Source: Tetraselmis striata (lineage: Eukaryota > Chlorophyta > Chlorodendrophyceae > Chlorodendrales > Chlorodendraceae). From it: a DNA stretch of 64,000 nucleotides. Made by a program: the position numbers and the translations under genes. Positions within the stretch are counted from its first letter, which is position 1. Every line of letters begins with the position of its first letter. Of this stretch, positions 13,373 through 23,869 are shown piece by piece. The notes below the pieces were generated by a model that saw nothing but the letters and a program-made list of their open reading frames with translations, was not told the origin of the DNA and made no database searches. The DNA is taken from assembly GCA_006384855.1 (NCBI GenBank), contig VCJN01000285.1, positions 186,001 through 250,000 of the forward strand, written 5' to 3'.

Positions 13373-13634
13373 TGTTGTGTTTATGGAAGGCAACTACACC
13401 TGTGTGGTGGCGGCATGTTTCCTTTGGCGAGGCATCCTTGAGACGAACGGGCACCACCTGTAGACGAATAGGCTACGACTGCAGCCACACTACGGGTACA
13501 TATGCGGATACTAGATGGCTATTACTTCAAGCAGCCCTGGCCTGCAGGTCGGAGGCCACAGGTAGGACCCCAGTGTGATGGACGATGGCACGTTGACACA
13601 CGTTGGCCATCACAGCAAGCAAGCCGGTACGTGA

Positions 13635-13665
13635 CATTCTGTACCCGAGTCTCCGGTACAGAATG
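13635..13665. repeat. Perfect inverted repeat, 11-bp arms
   Basis: CATTCTGTACC (13635-13645) pairs with GGTACAGAATG (13655-13665) around a 9-base loop. It lies 326 bases beyond the upstream stop, so it is not obviously an mRNA 3'-end element; it may be a remnant of a transposon end. Confidence 0.7.
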
Positions 13666-14082
13666 CTAGGTTTTAATTAGGGTATTGTCACCCCCTCACA
13701 CTGGACCGTCTAGTATAGATGTGCTGCACAGCTCTGCCGTGATCCAACAGTATTGGAAATTCCCTCACTGGCCTCCAATTAGTCCTGCGGAATGCCTCGG
13801 CAATTTGCTTGTTGACCATAACGGAGCGTCGCCTACTACTCAGGGCTTTCCGTAACTGGATCGCTGCCTAAAAGGCCGTCGTAGAGACGCTGCCAGGGTT
13901 TCAGTGGTGCCAGTCCGGTCCCGGGGGCGGGGAAAAACAAAACCTCTGCCGGCGTGCTGCATCGCGTATGACCACTGCCACCAAGCGCTTGCGGCTGGCT
14001 ATAGGCTCGACGGAGATACCGTCAAACTTCAGGATCGACTCTTTTGGTGCATACAGTCCACGTCCCGACCATTCAAACTTGT

Positions 14083-14373
14083 AGAGCGCGGAATCTGATG
14101 CCGGCTCTTGTGTGTGCTTGAGTGCGGAGGCGGAGGGTGAGGCGAGGAATCGCTGGAAAGAAAGAAGTGATTACATGCGCTAGAGGGCACTCCGTGACCA
14201 GGTGCCCCTACCAGGTACTGGTAGCTCCATGCACTGTGTGCCCCGAGCTCCCGGCTCCGAGCGCAGGCGCGCGCAGCACCCTACTGAGGCTAATATCTAT
14301 CCGCGAGGAGCGCATATGTGTAGAATATCTGAGTGATCTAGTCAGTGGTAATATATACTAAAGCTGCATTGCC
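14083..14373 (-). repeat. Copia element 3' LTR (left copy)
   Basis: Direct repeat of 18072-18351. Boundaries are set by where similarity to the right copy ends (AGAGCGCGG at the left, GCATTGCC at the right), so they are good to a few bases. No clean target-site duplication could be read. Confidence 0.85.
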
Positions 14374-14459
14374 AACTCATCATCAACTCTCCCCCCTGTA
14401 ATAGGAGACATATGATAGTGCTGCAATGTTCGCATCTTCTAGTCATCAGATAGCGTCTC

Positions 14460-15340
14460 ATTTCCTGTTTCTGCCCATGGCTGTCCTAGCATGCTTGGCC
14501 AGTGCCGGGGCCGGTAACGATTCTGTCAGCATGTCAGCCACTACGTTATTGTCGGTGGCCACTACATTTATTGTACTGCAGATGCACGGTGCCCGCCTGC
14601 ACATTGTCCTTGAGGAAGTGGTACTTGACATCGATGTGTTCCGTCTTGCCAATGACGATGCTGCTGTTGGCGGTTGTTCTCCAACGGCTTATCTGTGCGA
14701 CGGCCGCCCAGCAGTTCGTCCACGAATAGCCGCAGGTGGATGCTGTCCTTGAGGGCCATGCAAAGAGCCACATGCCCTGCCTCGCATGTGGATAAAGCGA
14801 TGCATTGTTGCAGTCGTTTTCCAGCTGCATGCCCCATAGTCACCTACGGAGCACACACAGCCGGACCTCGATTTGCGTTGGACTGGGTCATTCGCGTGTA
14901 GTCTGCATCAACATGCCCAATCAGCCGCACATTATTTTCATCGGAAGCTGCGCCTAATGTAAGTCCCTGGTCTATGGCGCCTTGGAGGTACCTGAGTACT
15001 TGTTTAAGGGCTGTCATGTGCAGATGCGTTGGTGTCGCCTACACGCTGCCCAGTATGATGAGTGCAGTGCTGCTGTCTGGTCTTGTGCAAGTGGCCATGT
15101 ATAACAGCGACCCGAGCATCTACTTGTATAAGGCTGTGTCATGTGCGTCTAATGGTGGAGAGGGTCGTGGGGCTGACGCTGGCAGATGGCTGGTTGGTGT
15201 AGTTTTTCTCCACGGCGATTGCGGACGCGTTGCACGCCGTCGTTCCAAATCTGTCATGAATATATGGGTGATGTAAGTTGTTTGTGACAAAGTAATTTTG
15301 CCAAATTCTCTGTTGTAATCCACTCCCATGCCCAGAATCC
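14460..15340 (-). pseudogene. Copia RNase H and end of reverse transcriptase, broken
   Basis: Reading the minus strand, fragments in several frames follow copia order: GVDYNREFGKITLSQTTYI and LYKQMLGSLLYMATCTRPD (end of RT), LKQVLRYLQGAIDQGL, ALSTCEAGHVALCMALKD (RNase H), then IGKTEHIDVKYHFLKDNV and a closing VVADMLTESL. Each matches a conserved copia block (tRPD, YLkgT, SsteAEyvA, RsKHIdvryHfirE, ADilTK.L). Frameshifts and a stop separate them, so no active protein is made. Confidence 0.85.
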
Positions 15341-15429
15341 ACAGTTGCGGACGCCGTTAAATTTGGAACGTTCACTTATTTGTTTTTTTCTTTGTTTGTT
15401 TGATGTTTGCTTGTTTGTTTGATGTGTTT

Positions 15430-16020
15430 GGTGTGTATCGCAAACGCATCCAGCCATGCCTCACAGCTGCCTGCCAGGAGCATGTCCTCCTCATATAGGC
15501 CCATGATCCCAAATGTGTTGTTCGCGATATTTCTGAAGCAGCATGGATCAGCCTTGGATCAGACCCATCCATCATCCTTCCGCCATCGGGCCATTATGGC
15601 ATCCCAATGTTTGCCTGACTGTTGAAGGCCGTCTAAACATTTGTCCAGCTGACATACTCTGCCAGTACCATCGTTGAGACCATCGGGCTGATGCATGTGT
15701 ACCTTCTCCCCTGCAGGAATTTCCGCATTGAGATAGGCTGTCACTGCATCCAACTGCCCGAGGTACAGGCGTTTGGCAGCCGCTGTGACGAAGAGTTCTC
15801 GAAGGCTGGATATTATGATCAGAATATCTTCTGTAAAGTCATGCCCTGCATGCTGCCGGCTGCCACATGCCACCAGTCTAGCCTTGTATTCTTCCACTTC
15901 CCCATTTCCGTCAGCCTTCGCGTTGAACACCCACAAGCATGGGATAATGTTCATTCCATCCGGCCATGGAACCACATGCCATGTGCAGTTGGCGGTAAGC
16001 TGTTCAGATTCCACGTGGGT
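15430..16020 (-). pseudogene. Copia reverse transcriptase (RVT_2), broken
   Basis: The minus-strand ORF from 16014 begins with TANCTWHVVPWPDGMNIIP, then CLWVFNAKADGNGEVEEYKA and RLVACGSRQHAGHDF, and continues through QLDAVTAYLNAEI and VCQLDKCLDGLQQSGKHW. These correspond to the RVT_2 blocks for template binding, the first catalytic Asp (LDVktAFLnG) and LYGLkQapr.W. The catalytic YVDD box reads YEED in a shifted frame near 15490, so both the frame and the active site are damaged. Confidence 0.88.
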
Positions 16021-16473
16021 GGAGTCATTTCATCCTTCAGCATGTTGCGGATAAACAAGTGCCTGCTTCAGTGCTGTAATTATTCTGATGTCCTTAGCAG
16101 ACAGAAATGCGACGAGGTTATCAACCGAGTGACTGGCTATGCATCCCTCAGCTCCTGGTGAAGTGTCCAGTAAAGTTGAGTTCTGCGCCGCCTGGGCCAT
16201 CATGGTTACGGGATCGCGATCATGGCGGGGCCGCCAGTGCATGCCACCTACAAGATCAGTTAATGCAGCGGGTGACAAGTCGGGTGGTTTGCCCACCATT
16301 AGCGCGTCATCTGCCTGCATGTCACAGCATATGCTGGTCGGAGCCATGCATGCCACCAATCGATATGGTGGTTTGCAGCATCATGACCCTTTGATGAGTT
16401 CCACTGGATCTACGGCACGTGTCATTTGATGGCATGTTTCGAGATACTGCCATGTGGGCTGTCATGCATGTCA

Positions 16474-17190
16474 TCACCCTGCATGCCCGATGGGCGCCGT
16501 GGTATGTGTACTGGTCCCCGCATCCGGTGGGTCCTCGACCTCGATGGCTGATTGAACCGATGGGTCGGTGCCGAAGCCTGGAAGTGCTTCATTAAATGTG
16601 ACATGCAGCGTGACAGTGATGAGTCTGCCCGTTCTCGGGTTATAAATTCGGTATCCTGGTGACATGTCAGCATAGCCCACCATGATGCCCTTGACCGCTT
16701 TGCAGTACAACTTTCGCTTGTCCCCCTCCGGCATTTTGATATATGTCTGGCATCCGTATACCTTGCAGCCCAAGACGTCAGGTACAATGGTGCCCTTGGT
16801 CAGCAGAGTGATGGAGACTCCTCCAGCGGGTCCGTTGGCAGGTGAGTATCGCCGGCATTTGATCCTGTTGGCAGCGTGTATGCCAGTGGTCCACATGCAA
16901 TTTGGCACCGACATTTCATACCTCATGACGCATGCTGCGTCCCGCAGCGTGCGCCAGGGTCGCTCCACTTTTCCATGCTGATGATAAGGTGCGGTCCACT
17001 CTATCATGCCGCCGAAACCCCCAATGATGTCATCCATCTCATCTGTCCCAAATACAGTGTCTCGGTCGAATCGTGGGGCAAATGCCCCCCCCCCCCCCCC
17101 CCCCCCCTCCTCCGGACCAATAAGTAACGGGGGAAGAAATGTCCGACTTATATTCTTGCATGAGTGAAGACATGGCATGGGGACTGTCAC
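16474..17190 (-). pseudogene. Copia integrase, partial
   Basis: Minus-strand ORF covering the end of the integrase core and the following copia region. IEWTAPYHQHGKVERPWRTL matches the conserved (S/T)APYxPQxNGxxER.NRTL block; the catalytic Glu is in KVERPW. Then come PDVLGCKVYG, KGIMVGYADMSPGYRIYNP and VTFNEALPGF, the usual post-integrase motifs. Upstream of the core a pure C tract (encoding a glycine run on this strand) has been inserted and the N-terminal part is lost. Confidence 0.85.
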
Positions 17191-17529
17191 TTTTATCCTT
17201 CATGAAGCATAGCCATTCGAATCCAGTTTAGTGAGAATTACCCCAATGCAATATTGGAAACCCCCTGCGGATGGCTACTGGAGCGGGTCCAAACTCATCC
17301 ACGGGTAGTAGTTTGCATGCCCCATTGGGTTTTACGTGCTGGCTGCTGCTTGTTCCGTTTTGCTGCCACCGCCTCCTTATTCATGTGATATCATCCACAG
17401 TGGATGTTTCTGGCAACAGTGGGGAAATGGGGCACATCCTCTACGCCATGGGAGTGTTGTGCATGCATTCCTGCCATGTGCAGATGGCTTGGGCGCTTGT
17501 GCCAGACCTTGGTGTTGTCCAGCTCGGGC

Positions 17530-18060
17530 TGTCTAAGCATAAATTGCTATGGGGTCATGGGTCTTAGCCGCCGAGGAGGGCTGTCCATCGTCCAGCAGGT
17601 GAAGTCCGTTGAGAGACTTCAACAATACTATTCCTGCATTAGTGTCCATCCAACCCCGGTTAGCGCCAGCATTTAATTTGAAATCACATTGCACATGCTG
17701 TTGCAGCCATGATTGTTTAAGCAGACTACCGGCTCCCACTGTGTTAGAAGATGGCAGTGATGGTGTATAATGCCGGCACTCTGGTGGTCCGCTGGCCAAT
17801 GACTGTGGCTTGATGTGGCTTTGGTGAGGCTGCCAAACTCCCCTCTATCACATTCATTGCGATGTCCACCATGCCTTTGCCAGCTAGTATGGTCTGAACA
17901 TCCCCGACTGACTCAGTGGATGCAAATGATTCGAACTCCCGCCCTTTTACAAATTCTGGGAGTATGCGGTCAATGTCTATAGTTGCACTCCCCATCCGTA
18001 ATCCACTTCTCACATAATTGCAGCAATGAGTTATAGTGGTGAGTATTATCATCAGCCAAA
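17530..18060 (-). pseudogene. Copia protease/pre-integrase remnant
   Basis: Minus-strand fragments TAFLADDNTHHYNSLLQL and VGDVQTILAGKGMVDIAMN fit the aspartic-protease-to-pre-integrase part of copia polyproteins (D-S/T-G-A-x-H followed by GkGtv.i). The DSG triad reads ADDN here, so it is not functional. LLKSLNGLHLLDDGQP lies further on, where pre-integrase sequence is expected. Assignment rests on position plus weak motif similarity. Confidence 0.5.
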
Positions 18061-18071
18061 AATGCAGTCAC

Positions 18072-18351
18072 AGAGCGCGGACTCTGACGCCGGCTCTTGT
18101 GTGTGCTTGAGTGCAGAGGCGGGGGTTGAGGCGATGAATTGCTGGATATAAAGAAGTGATTACAAGCGCTGGGTCTCCGCGACAAGCGTGCCCCTAGCTC
18201 CGAGCTCCGTGCTCCACTGCGTGCCCCGAGCTCCCGGCTCAGAGCGCAGGTGCGCGCAGCACACTAATGAGGCTAATATCCCCGAGGAGCGCATATATAG
18301 AAGTTCTGAGTGATCTAAATAGTGGTAATAGTATAGCTGCGATGCATTGCC
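18072..18351 (-). repeat. Copia element 5' LTR (right copy)
   Basis: Direct repeat of 14083-14373; because the element reads on the minus strand this is its 5' LTR. I could not find a primer-binding site complementary to a tRNA 3' end on its internal side. Confidence 0.85.
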
Positions 18352-18591
18352 GATCTACCATGAGCAAGACTCTGAATTTGGGATGTATTATCAGGTGCAG
18401 TGGGCATGCTTGGCGACACATTCCGCCGGTGGCTCCGCCGGCGCCATGGCTGTCGCTGCCTTGCGCATGCGCCTATCCTGATAGAGAGGCCCCACGCTAC
18501 GTCGAAGCTGGGCGGCGGGTGGGGTGGATGGGTGGGGGGGAAGGGGCACGGCGCACCCGCCCGGTGCTTACTGACCGGCTAACGGTACGGC

Positions 18592-18620
18592 ACCCGGGTG
18601 CGGTTTTACCGCACCCGGGT
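18592..18620. repeat. Perfect GC-rich hairpin, 13-bp arms
   Basis: ACCCGGGTGCGGT (18592-18604) pairs with ACCGCACCCGGGT (18608-18620) across a 3-base loop. Each arm contains the shorter palindrome ACCCGGGT. It sits about 240 bases beyond the copia element. Confidence 0.85.
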
Positions 18621-18898
18621 ACAGTGTTACGATATTCTGAACCGGGGAACCCCCACACCAACATGGCTCGATTGGTGGTCCCCAAGGACGACCGAGTGCA
18701 ATTATAGAAGTCTGCGGTAGGCGGGTGTCGTGCGGCGGTCACGCTGTGCGCGCCGCGATGGCGGTGGACCTACGCCCTGATCCGCTCAAGCTTGTCACGA
18801 TCCCATTGTTGGCTGTGATATCGACCGCAGTGCTATCGACACGCATTGGTAGGCCTCGAGAAGGGACGTGTCTGCATTCCCCTGACGTTTCACTCAAA

Positions 18899-18958
18899 TT
18901 ATCGGCGCTTGTCGACCAGTTATCGGCGTTGTCGACCAATTATCGGCGTTGTCGACCC
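18899..18958. repeat. Three tandem copies of a 20-base unit
   Basis: TTATCGGCG(C)TTGTCGACCAA is repeated three times head to tail, the first copy with one extra base and the last diverging at its end. Confidence 0.85.
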
Positions 18959-19164
18959 CGTCGACCGGCCCCAAGGCCAGCGTTGCATGTCCAACCGCCT
19001 TTGCAGTGCCTCAGAGGTTGGATCCGGTCAAACATCCTGGCCAAACGGGGCCAGCATCGGATTTCGGCTAGAAGTTAGATTCATAGCAATTATCTCGTGT
19101 CAATTTTAGACCCAAAATCCGGCCGATGTCCATGTTAGGGTCTTCAGATCACACCACACCGCAC

Positions 19165-19345
19165 CATGTGCTCCCTGGCCGCTTCCGCCGCCCGGGCAAG
19201 CAGTGGGTCGGCGCCAACTCGGCGCCACATGCCACGGTCGCTTCCACTGTCCGAGCACGCAGTTAGTCGGCGCCCTGAGGCCGCTACTGCACCCGTGTGC
19301 CCCGGCCGCTTCCGTGGTCCGGGCACGATCAGGTGCGCGGACCGC
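19165..19345. repeat. Three degenerate tandem copies of a ~60-base unit
   Basis: Each unit contains a (C/G)GCCGCTTCC...(C/G)TCCGGGCA-like core followed by GTCGGCGCC or a variant. It lies directly before the beta-helix pseudogene and may be decayed repeats of the same protein or an unrelated minisatellite. Confidence 0.55.
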
Positions 19346-19389
19346 GGGTTGGCGTGGCCCCCGCCGCTGGCGCCGAGCTCGAGTCCCAC

Positions 19390-20568
19390 CATGCCGTATA
19401 CGTTGTGTGCGGCCGGGTCAGCGCCTCAGGCTGCACCTTCACCGGCGGCACGGGCCCGCTGTGGCCATAACCAGCAGAGCAAGCAGCGCTGCCCTCACTG
19501 ACTGCAACATCTCCGGGAGCGCAGCCGGCGGCCTGCTGGTGTGCCACTACGCAGCTGTGTCCGCAGAGCGGCTGCGAGTGTCGTACAATGACTTCAACGG
19601 CGTGGAGGTCCGCAAGCACGGCAAGCTGCAGCTGACGGGCTCCTAGATGGAGGCCAACGGCAGGCAGGGCGTCCTCTTGTGGTGCCAGGGCGGCGATGTC
19701 GACTCGTCGGCTGCGAGATCAGCAACCACGCTCACGAGAGCGGCTGCCTGGTCTGCGACGGCGAGGTGAGCCTCCATGGCTACCGCGTTTTCTGACAACT
19801 GGATGGGGGTGGCGGCCCGAGGGGGCAAGTGCGGCATCTGGCAGTGCACCGTCTTCCGCAACAAGAGCAGTAAGGGCACCATGCTCCAGGACAAGGGCTC
19901 TGCGTCGGTCACCAAGACGGAGACTTGGGCCAATACGGCGCACGGCATGTTTGTCGGCTATGACTCTTGCGGGCGGGTGCTCCTGAAGGGGAACCAAGCC
20001 CACCACAACCAAGGAGACGGCATCTTCGTGGGGTTGCCCTCCTCCCGGAAGGCTTTGCTGCAGGGCAATGCACAGAAGAAGAATCGCGGCCGGCCCGCCC
20101 CCTAGCTGGACAGAGCAATTCCTTCTCGCACTGTAAAGTGAAAGGCGCCAGCTCCGGCAGGGGCATCCAGTGGCGGCACTGGCAGCGGCTACTCGCTGGA
20201 GGAGCTGTGGACCTCGTTGATGGCGTCCATGAAGGAGACGGACCGCGCACGTTGGCTGAAGCAGATGCGCAAGCAAGGTGGGGGCGCCTCCGTGGCCGCT
20301 GCCCACACCAAGCCGGCATGCCGGTGGTGAGCGACGCCTTCGCGGAGGTCATCGATGCCCAGATCCGACAAGCGCGGACCTGCTGGTAATGCGGCCCGCG
20401 GAGGATCCCGCCCAGAGCAAACTGCTCATGTGCGCTGCCTGCCGGAGGTCAGTGTGCTGCTCCCGGACCTGCCAGAAGCGGCACTGGAAAGAAGGCCACA
20501 AAGCCGAATGCGAGCCACACATCGAGTTCCCGGTGGCCGGTGACCCCTCACGCGACGTGAGAGACTAG
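19390..20568 (+). pseudogene. Right-handed beta-helix repeat protein with C-terminal MYND zinc finger, broken
   Basis: Protein-like segments follow one another in changing frames: VYVVCGRVSASGCTFTGG; ALTDCNISGSAAGGLLVCHY to a stop at 19644; GCEISNHAHESGCLVC; then an open frame from 19776 (MATAFSDNWMGVAARGGKCG through GNQAHHNQGDGIFVGLPSSR) to a stop at about 20103. These are parallel beta-helix (pectate-lyase-like) coils. YSLEELWTSLMASMKETDR lies next in another frame, and CRRSVCCSRTCQKRHWKEGH with a final AEC near 20425-20510 is the second half of a MYND finger. At least three frameshifts and in-frame stops without sensible splice sites argue for a pseudogene; small unseen introns or sequence errors are alternatives. 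Confidence 0.6.
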
Positions 20569-20634
20569 CGCCCAGCACGTCAAGCTGCGGCTTAGGACCT
20601 CCTCTCCCCCCCCCCCCCCATCCGGGCCCATGCT

Positions 20635-20753
20635 GCCCCCTGATGCCGTAAAATGTTAAGCTTTCCGAGGCAGGCCGCCCCCGCACAGCATGGGGCCGCA
20701 CATGGTCCATGGGGATGTCTTGGCGTGGCGGGCTGTCAGCGGTAGCTGTGGCA
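20635..20753. repeat. Dispersed repeat family 1, copy B
   Basis: Partner of 7549-7669, same orientation, also preceded by a C tract (about 20605-20619). See copy A for shared blocks. Confidence 0.6.
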
Positions 20754-20759
20754 ACACTC

Positions 20760-22229
20760 GCCACGGTGCATTGACGGATGCCATGGATGTGACAACCTCA
20801 GGGCGAAGGGAACGGTTAAGGGGCACCACCCCACCCCGATGGGGTACGACCCTGATGCACCACTGCAGCCCGGTGAATGACCCTAGTGTTTTGATGTTTA
20901 CATACGCTAAGGACTATGTGCACCTGTAGCCAACACAATGGATAATGACTGCAAAACTAGTCCTGGGCAATAGAAACGGGTACCTGCCCGGGCCATGAGG
21001 GGCATGGGAGACACGGGAAGCCGGCCAGCAACCCCCCGCCACCCCTCCCCGCCATCCCCTTGTGGCGGGAACAGTTGCACTTATTAGGACCATCGCACTG
21101 TACACTCCCAGGCTACTCTTACTGGCAGAGCGCTGCGGAAGATCCGCCCACGCCATTGCGCAGCCGCTCAAGATCGAGACCTGGCTGAACCCGGCAGGGG
21201 AAGTCATAGCAGCTTTGGGCTGTTATTCTACCTGGTGTGATGGGTGATAGCTGCGGGGTCCCCTGGTAGTACGAAGTGATGCTGCATGTGTTGGCGCAGC
21301 ACTACACAGAAGCTTCTCAGAACGTGCAGGGACAGCCTGGGCTTGATGGGGCACGTGTAACTTTGACTGAGTGAGTGATGGGTATTGATGGTGCCAGTCG
21401 GGCAGAGGCCGCCACGGTCGGCCGGGGCCCCTCCGCGCAGGCCGGCCGTCACCGCTGCCCGCCCTCCCCCGCCCGCTCCAGCAGGCAGCCGTGCTCGGCA
21501 AGGTGGTATGGCATCACGAAACAGGTGAAGATGCCGACGGTGAGCGCGGCGGAGCGGAGTGAGGGCAACGGACGCCCGCGCAGCACCGCCAGCCCCTCCC
21601 ACACTGCCGCCATCGCGGCGGACCTGCCGACAGCGCAGACAGCCGCACAAGCAAGATTCTCGGCTCCCCCGGGGCGAGACGGCGAGACAACAGCAGGCAA
21701 TCCAGTAGAACCCCCCCCCCCCCCTCCCCCCCCCCCCGCTGTCAGCGCGGCGCGCACCGCACAAAGCTCTCAACCACCACCACGCTGCACCCGCCACCCG
21801 CATTGGTCCGCCGGGACAGGACGGAGGACATGCTTCCCGCGCGTGCTGGTAGACCGCGAGTACCACCAGAAGCGCCTCGCGGACCCTTGCTCTGCCTTCG
21901 CGTGCGTGAGAGTCTCAGTGAATAGTTGCGGAGCACAGCATCAAGCGCGGTCTAGCGTTTGCATGGAATATCGTCCTCAACTGCGCGGGGGTAGCCCAGA
22001 TAGCGACTACAGGTAAGGGTACATCGGTGAGGCGAGGTCATACAGGGTATATATGAGGGTGTGGCGGGCGCAGCAGGTGGGGCCGGGTGAGGTGAGGCCG
22101 GCCAGTAGCAGCAGGACGCTGTGTGCTGCAGGAAAATTCTGCACAAATGCGACTCGTTTTTTTTATCTAGCACGGTTGGGCCTGCTTTTTAACGTACCGG
22201 TACTAGTACTGGTACTCGCGGGGCACGTA
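20760..22229. other. Region with at most one weak exon
   Basis: Contains the possible minus-strand exon listed at 21449-21622 and C tracts at about 21711-21737. Otherwise I see no supported gene. Confidence 0.4.
21449..21622 (-). CDS. Possible terminal exon of an unidentified membrane protein
   Basis: On the minus strand a GTCGGCAG acceptor is followed by an open segment reading AAMAAVWEGLAVLRGRP, then LRSAALTVGIFTCFVMPYHL and a stop near 21449. The small-residue and hydrophobic pattern looks like a short membrane protein end, loosely like Tim17/22/23-type hairpins, but I cannot confirm a family or link it to an upstream exon with matching phase. A candidate upstream exon lies around 21742-21936. 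Treat as tentative. Confidence 0.25.
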   Translation of the reverse strand, partial: SAAMAAVWEGLAVLRGRPLPSLRSAALTVGIFTCFVMPYHLAEHGCLLERAGEGGQR

Positions 22230-23563
22230 ATACACCCCTCCACATAAGTCCGGGTTTTGCATTTTCGATCGCAAAGCGCATGCATGGGCGAGGATAACGC
22301 CGGCTGCATGTGCATACATGCCAACTACAGTGGGAATAGTTCGGGCAAACGCCTATTGTGCGCTTTATACCCACCCGCGCGACAAGACGACCATTTGTGG
22401 GCGCCCTTGAAAAAACGCGAAATCATTGCATGATGCGTTGGCGCTAGAAAATTGCGGGTTGCGCCAACCGTCCAAACCTATGGAAATAGCGGCACTCGTC
22501 GCACCAAACTCGGTGAATACGGCCCTTGGCATAAGTTGCACACACCGTGCGTGTAGGCCACTGAAAGCATGTCGCTATAGGCACGACGTGACACCCCAAC
22601 GACAAGTTGGCCACTGTGACGAGCAGTTTTGGGATGAAAATGCTGCTGTTTCTAGGAGAGGCGTTCGATGGCCCCCTTGGCGTAGGGCAATGCTCTACTA
22701 TGGGGGCGCGTGGTGGAATGCCAGTTGCACCGTTTCGTGGGCGGGGTGGCGCGGTAGGGGCGTGGACTTTAATTACTATGAAATTCCTTGAAAAATGCTG
22801 TGGAAAATGGCATTTTGGCTGTAGGTGTGTGTATCGCTAGGAGGCGGCACATGCCAAGTGTTGGTGGTCCGTGGTCATCCACACACAAAACGCTCTCGCG
22901 CAACCGAGTATGGGGCTTAGACACGCACTTGGCGCAAAGCCACGCGCCCGACATGGGTGGGCACATGAGGCAGTGAGGGGCAACTTGGATGATCATCTTT
23001 GGGGATTTTTCCCGGGGCCCCAAAAATCGATGTTTGATATTGGAAGACTGATTTTGACGCAAATTTGAACGAGGAATTGCGTGGTATTTTTAAAAAGTTT
23101 TTCTGAGCAAACCCTGAGAAGTTATAGCGTTTTAAAAGCCGAGGGGGTGTTGCTGAGCGTGGCCAACACCTATGCCATGTCAGTGTCGCAACGCGACATG
23201 TACTAGCAACCACCCACACGGCTGCACCCCAACCAAATGCACCCGAGCCCCTCACCAATGTGTTTCCTCACGCGTTCATGGCCATTCCGCCGTGTGGTTG
23301 TCTATTCACGCGCATCGGCGTGTGCGCGATACCGACCATGGTTTTGGTGCAATTGCAGGCGACGCCCATCCACGCACCAAGTGCAGCGTGACACCCTAGT
23401 CAAAGGTCTTTAAGCTTCGGTTTGAGCCACTCGTTATGCAGGTCTTATAAAACCCTCTGGGATTCCAGGGTTTCATCTCATATAACCTACGTTCAGGTAC
23501 CCTTGACTTCTGAAGTCTTGAGACTGCCGAAAAGGGACCCCAAACTTATGTGGAGGGGTGTAT
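22230..23563. mobile_element. DNA-transposon-like element with 20-bp terminal inverted repeats
   Basis: ATACACCCCTCCACATAAGT at 22230-22249 is repeated exactly, inverted, at 23544-23563, defining a 1334-base unit. The flanks could give an AT or TA target duplication but this cannot be proved. No transposase is recognisable inside; open minus-strand stretches around 22769-23258 have no familiar motif. It is most likely non-autonomous. A related single end occurs at 52112-52150. Confidence 0.8.
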
Positions 23564-23599
23564 GAATACTGTTAAACACCTTTACACCGGTCAGACCAC

Positions 23600-23860
23600 G
23601 CATATTATAGGGTCGCTACCGACTACTGTAGTCGCTACAGGGTACGGGTACTGATGCTGACTGCGAGTCGGTATGCTGCACCCCTGGCAAACTGCACCGA
23701 CCTCGGATTTTGTCTGTAAATTCCTTAGTATGTGGTGATCATTGTGCGGGCGAGAAGTGATGGCGGTCATCGTACCGGGTCGTTACGGGTGCAGGTACGT
23801 AGCGACCTAACTAACGGGTAGCGACTAGCTAGCGGTTTCATTATTTATTGTGTTTTTTAC
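23600..23860. other. GGTAC/GTAGCGAC-rich spacer
   Basis: Short motifs (GGGTACGGGTAC, GTAGCGAC, GTCGCTAC) recur in both orientations. No gene. Confidence 0.4.
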
Positions 23861-23869
23861 ATCAGTGCC

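Larger units (their letters stand above)
13310..14082. other. Intergenic: 3' region and hairpin
   Basis: Between the HxHH-protein gene and the copia element. Contains a TGTAA at 13368-13372 and a perfect inverted repeat at 13635-13665. No coding region recognised. Confidence 0.6.
14083..18351 (-). mobile_element. Ty1/copia LTR retrotransposon, decayed
   Basis: Two direct repeats of about 280-290 bases (14083-14373 and 18072-18351) enclose minus-strand pol fragments in copia order: protease-like region, integrase, reverse transcriptase, RNase H. The repeats share long runs such as GCCGGCTCTTGTGTGTGC and GTGCCCCGAGCTCCCGGCTC, and differ by many substitutions and small indels, so insertion is old. 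The coding frame is broken by shifts and stops throughout. The element appears 5'-deleted: protease-like sequence begins almost at the inner edge of the 5' LTR (right side), leaving no room for gag. A 20+ base C tract interrupts the integrase region at about 17088-17107, and a TTTG-rich insertion lies at about 15375-15430. Confidence 0.9.
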
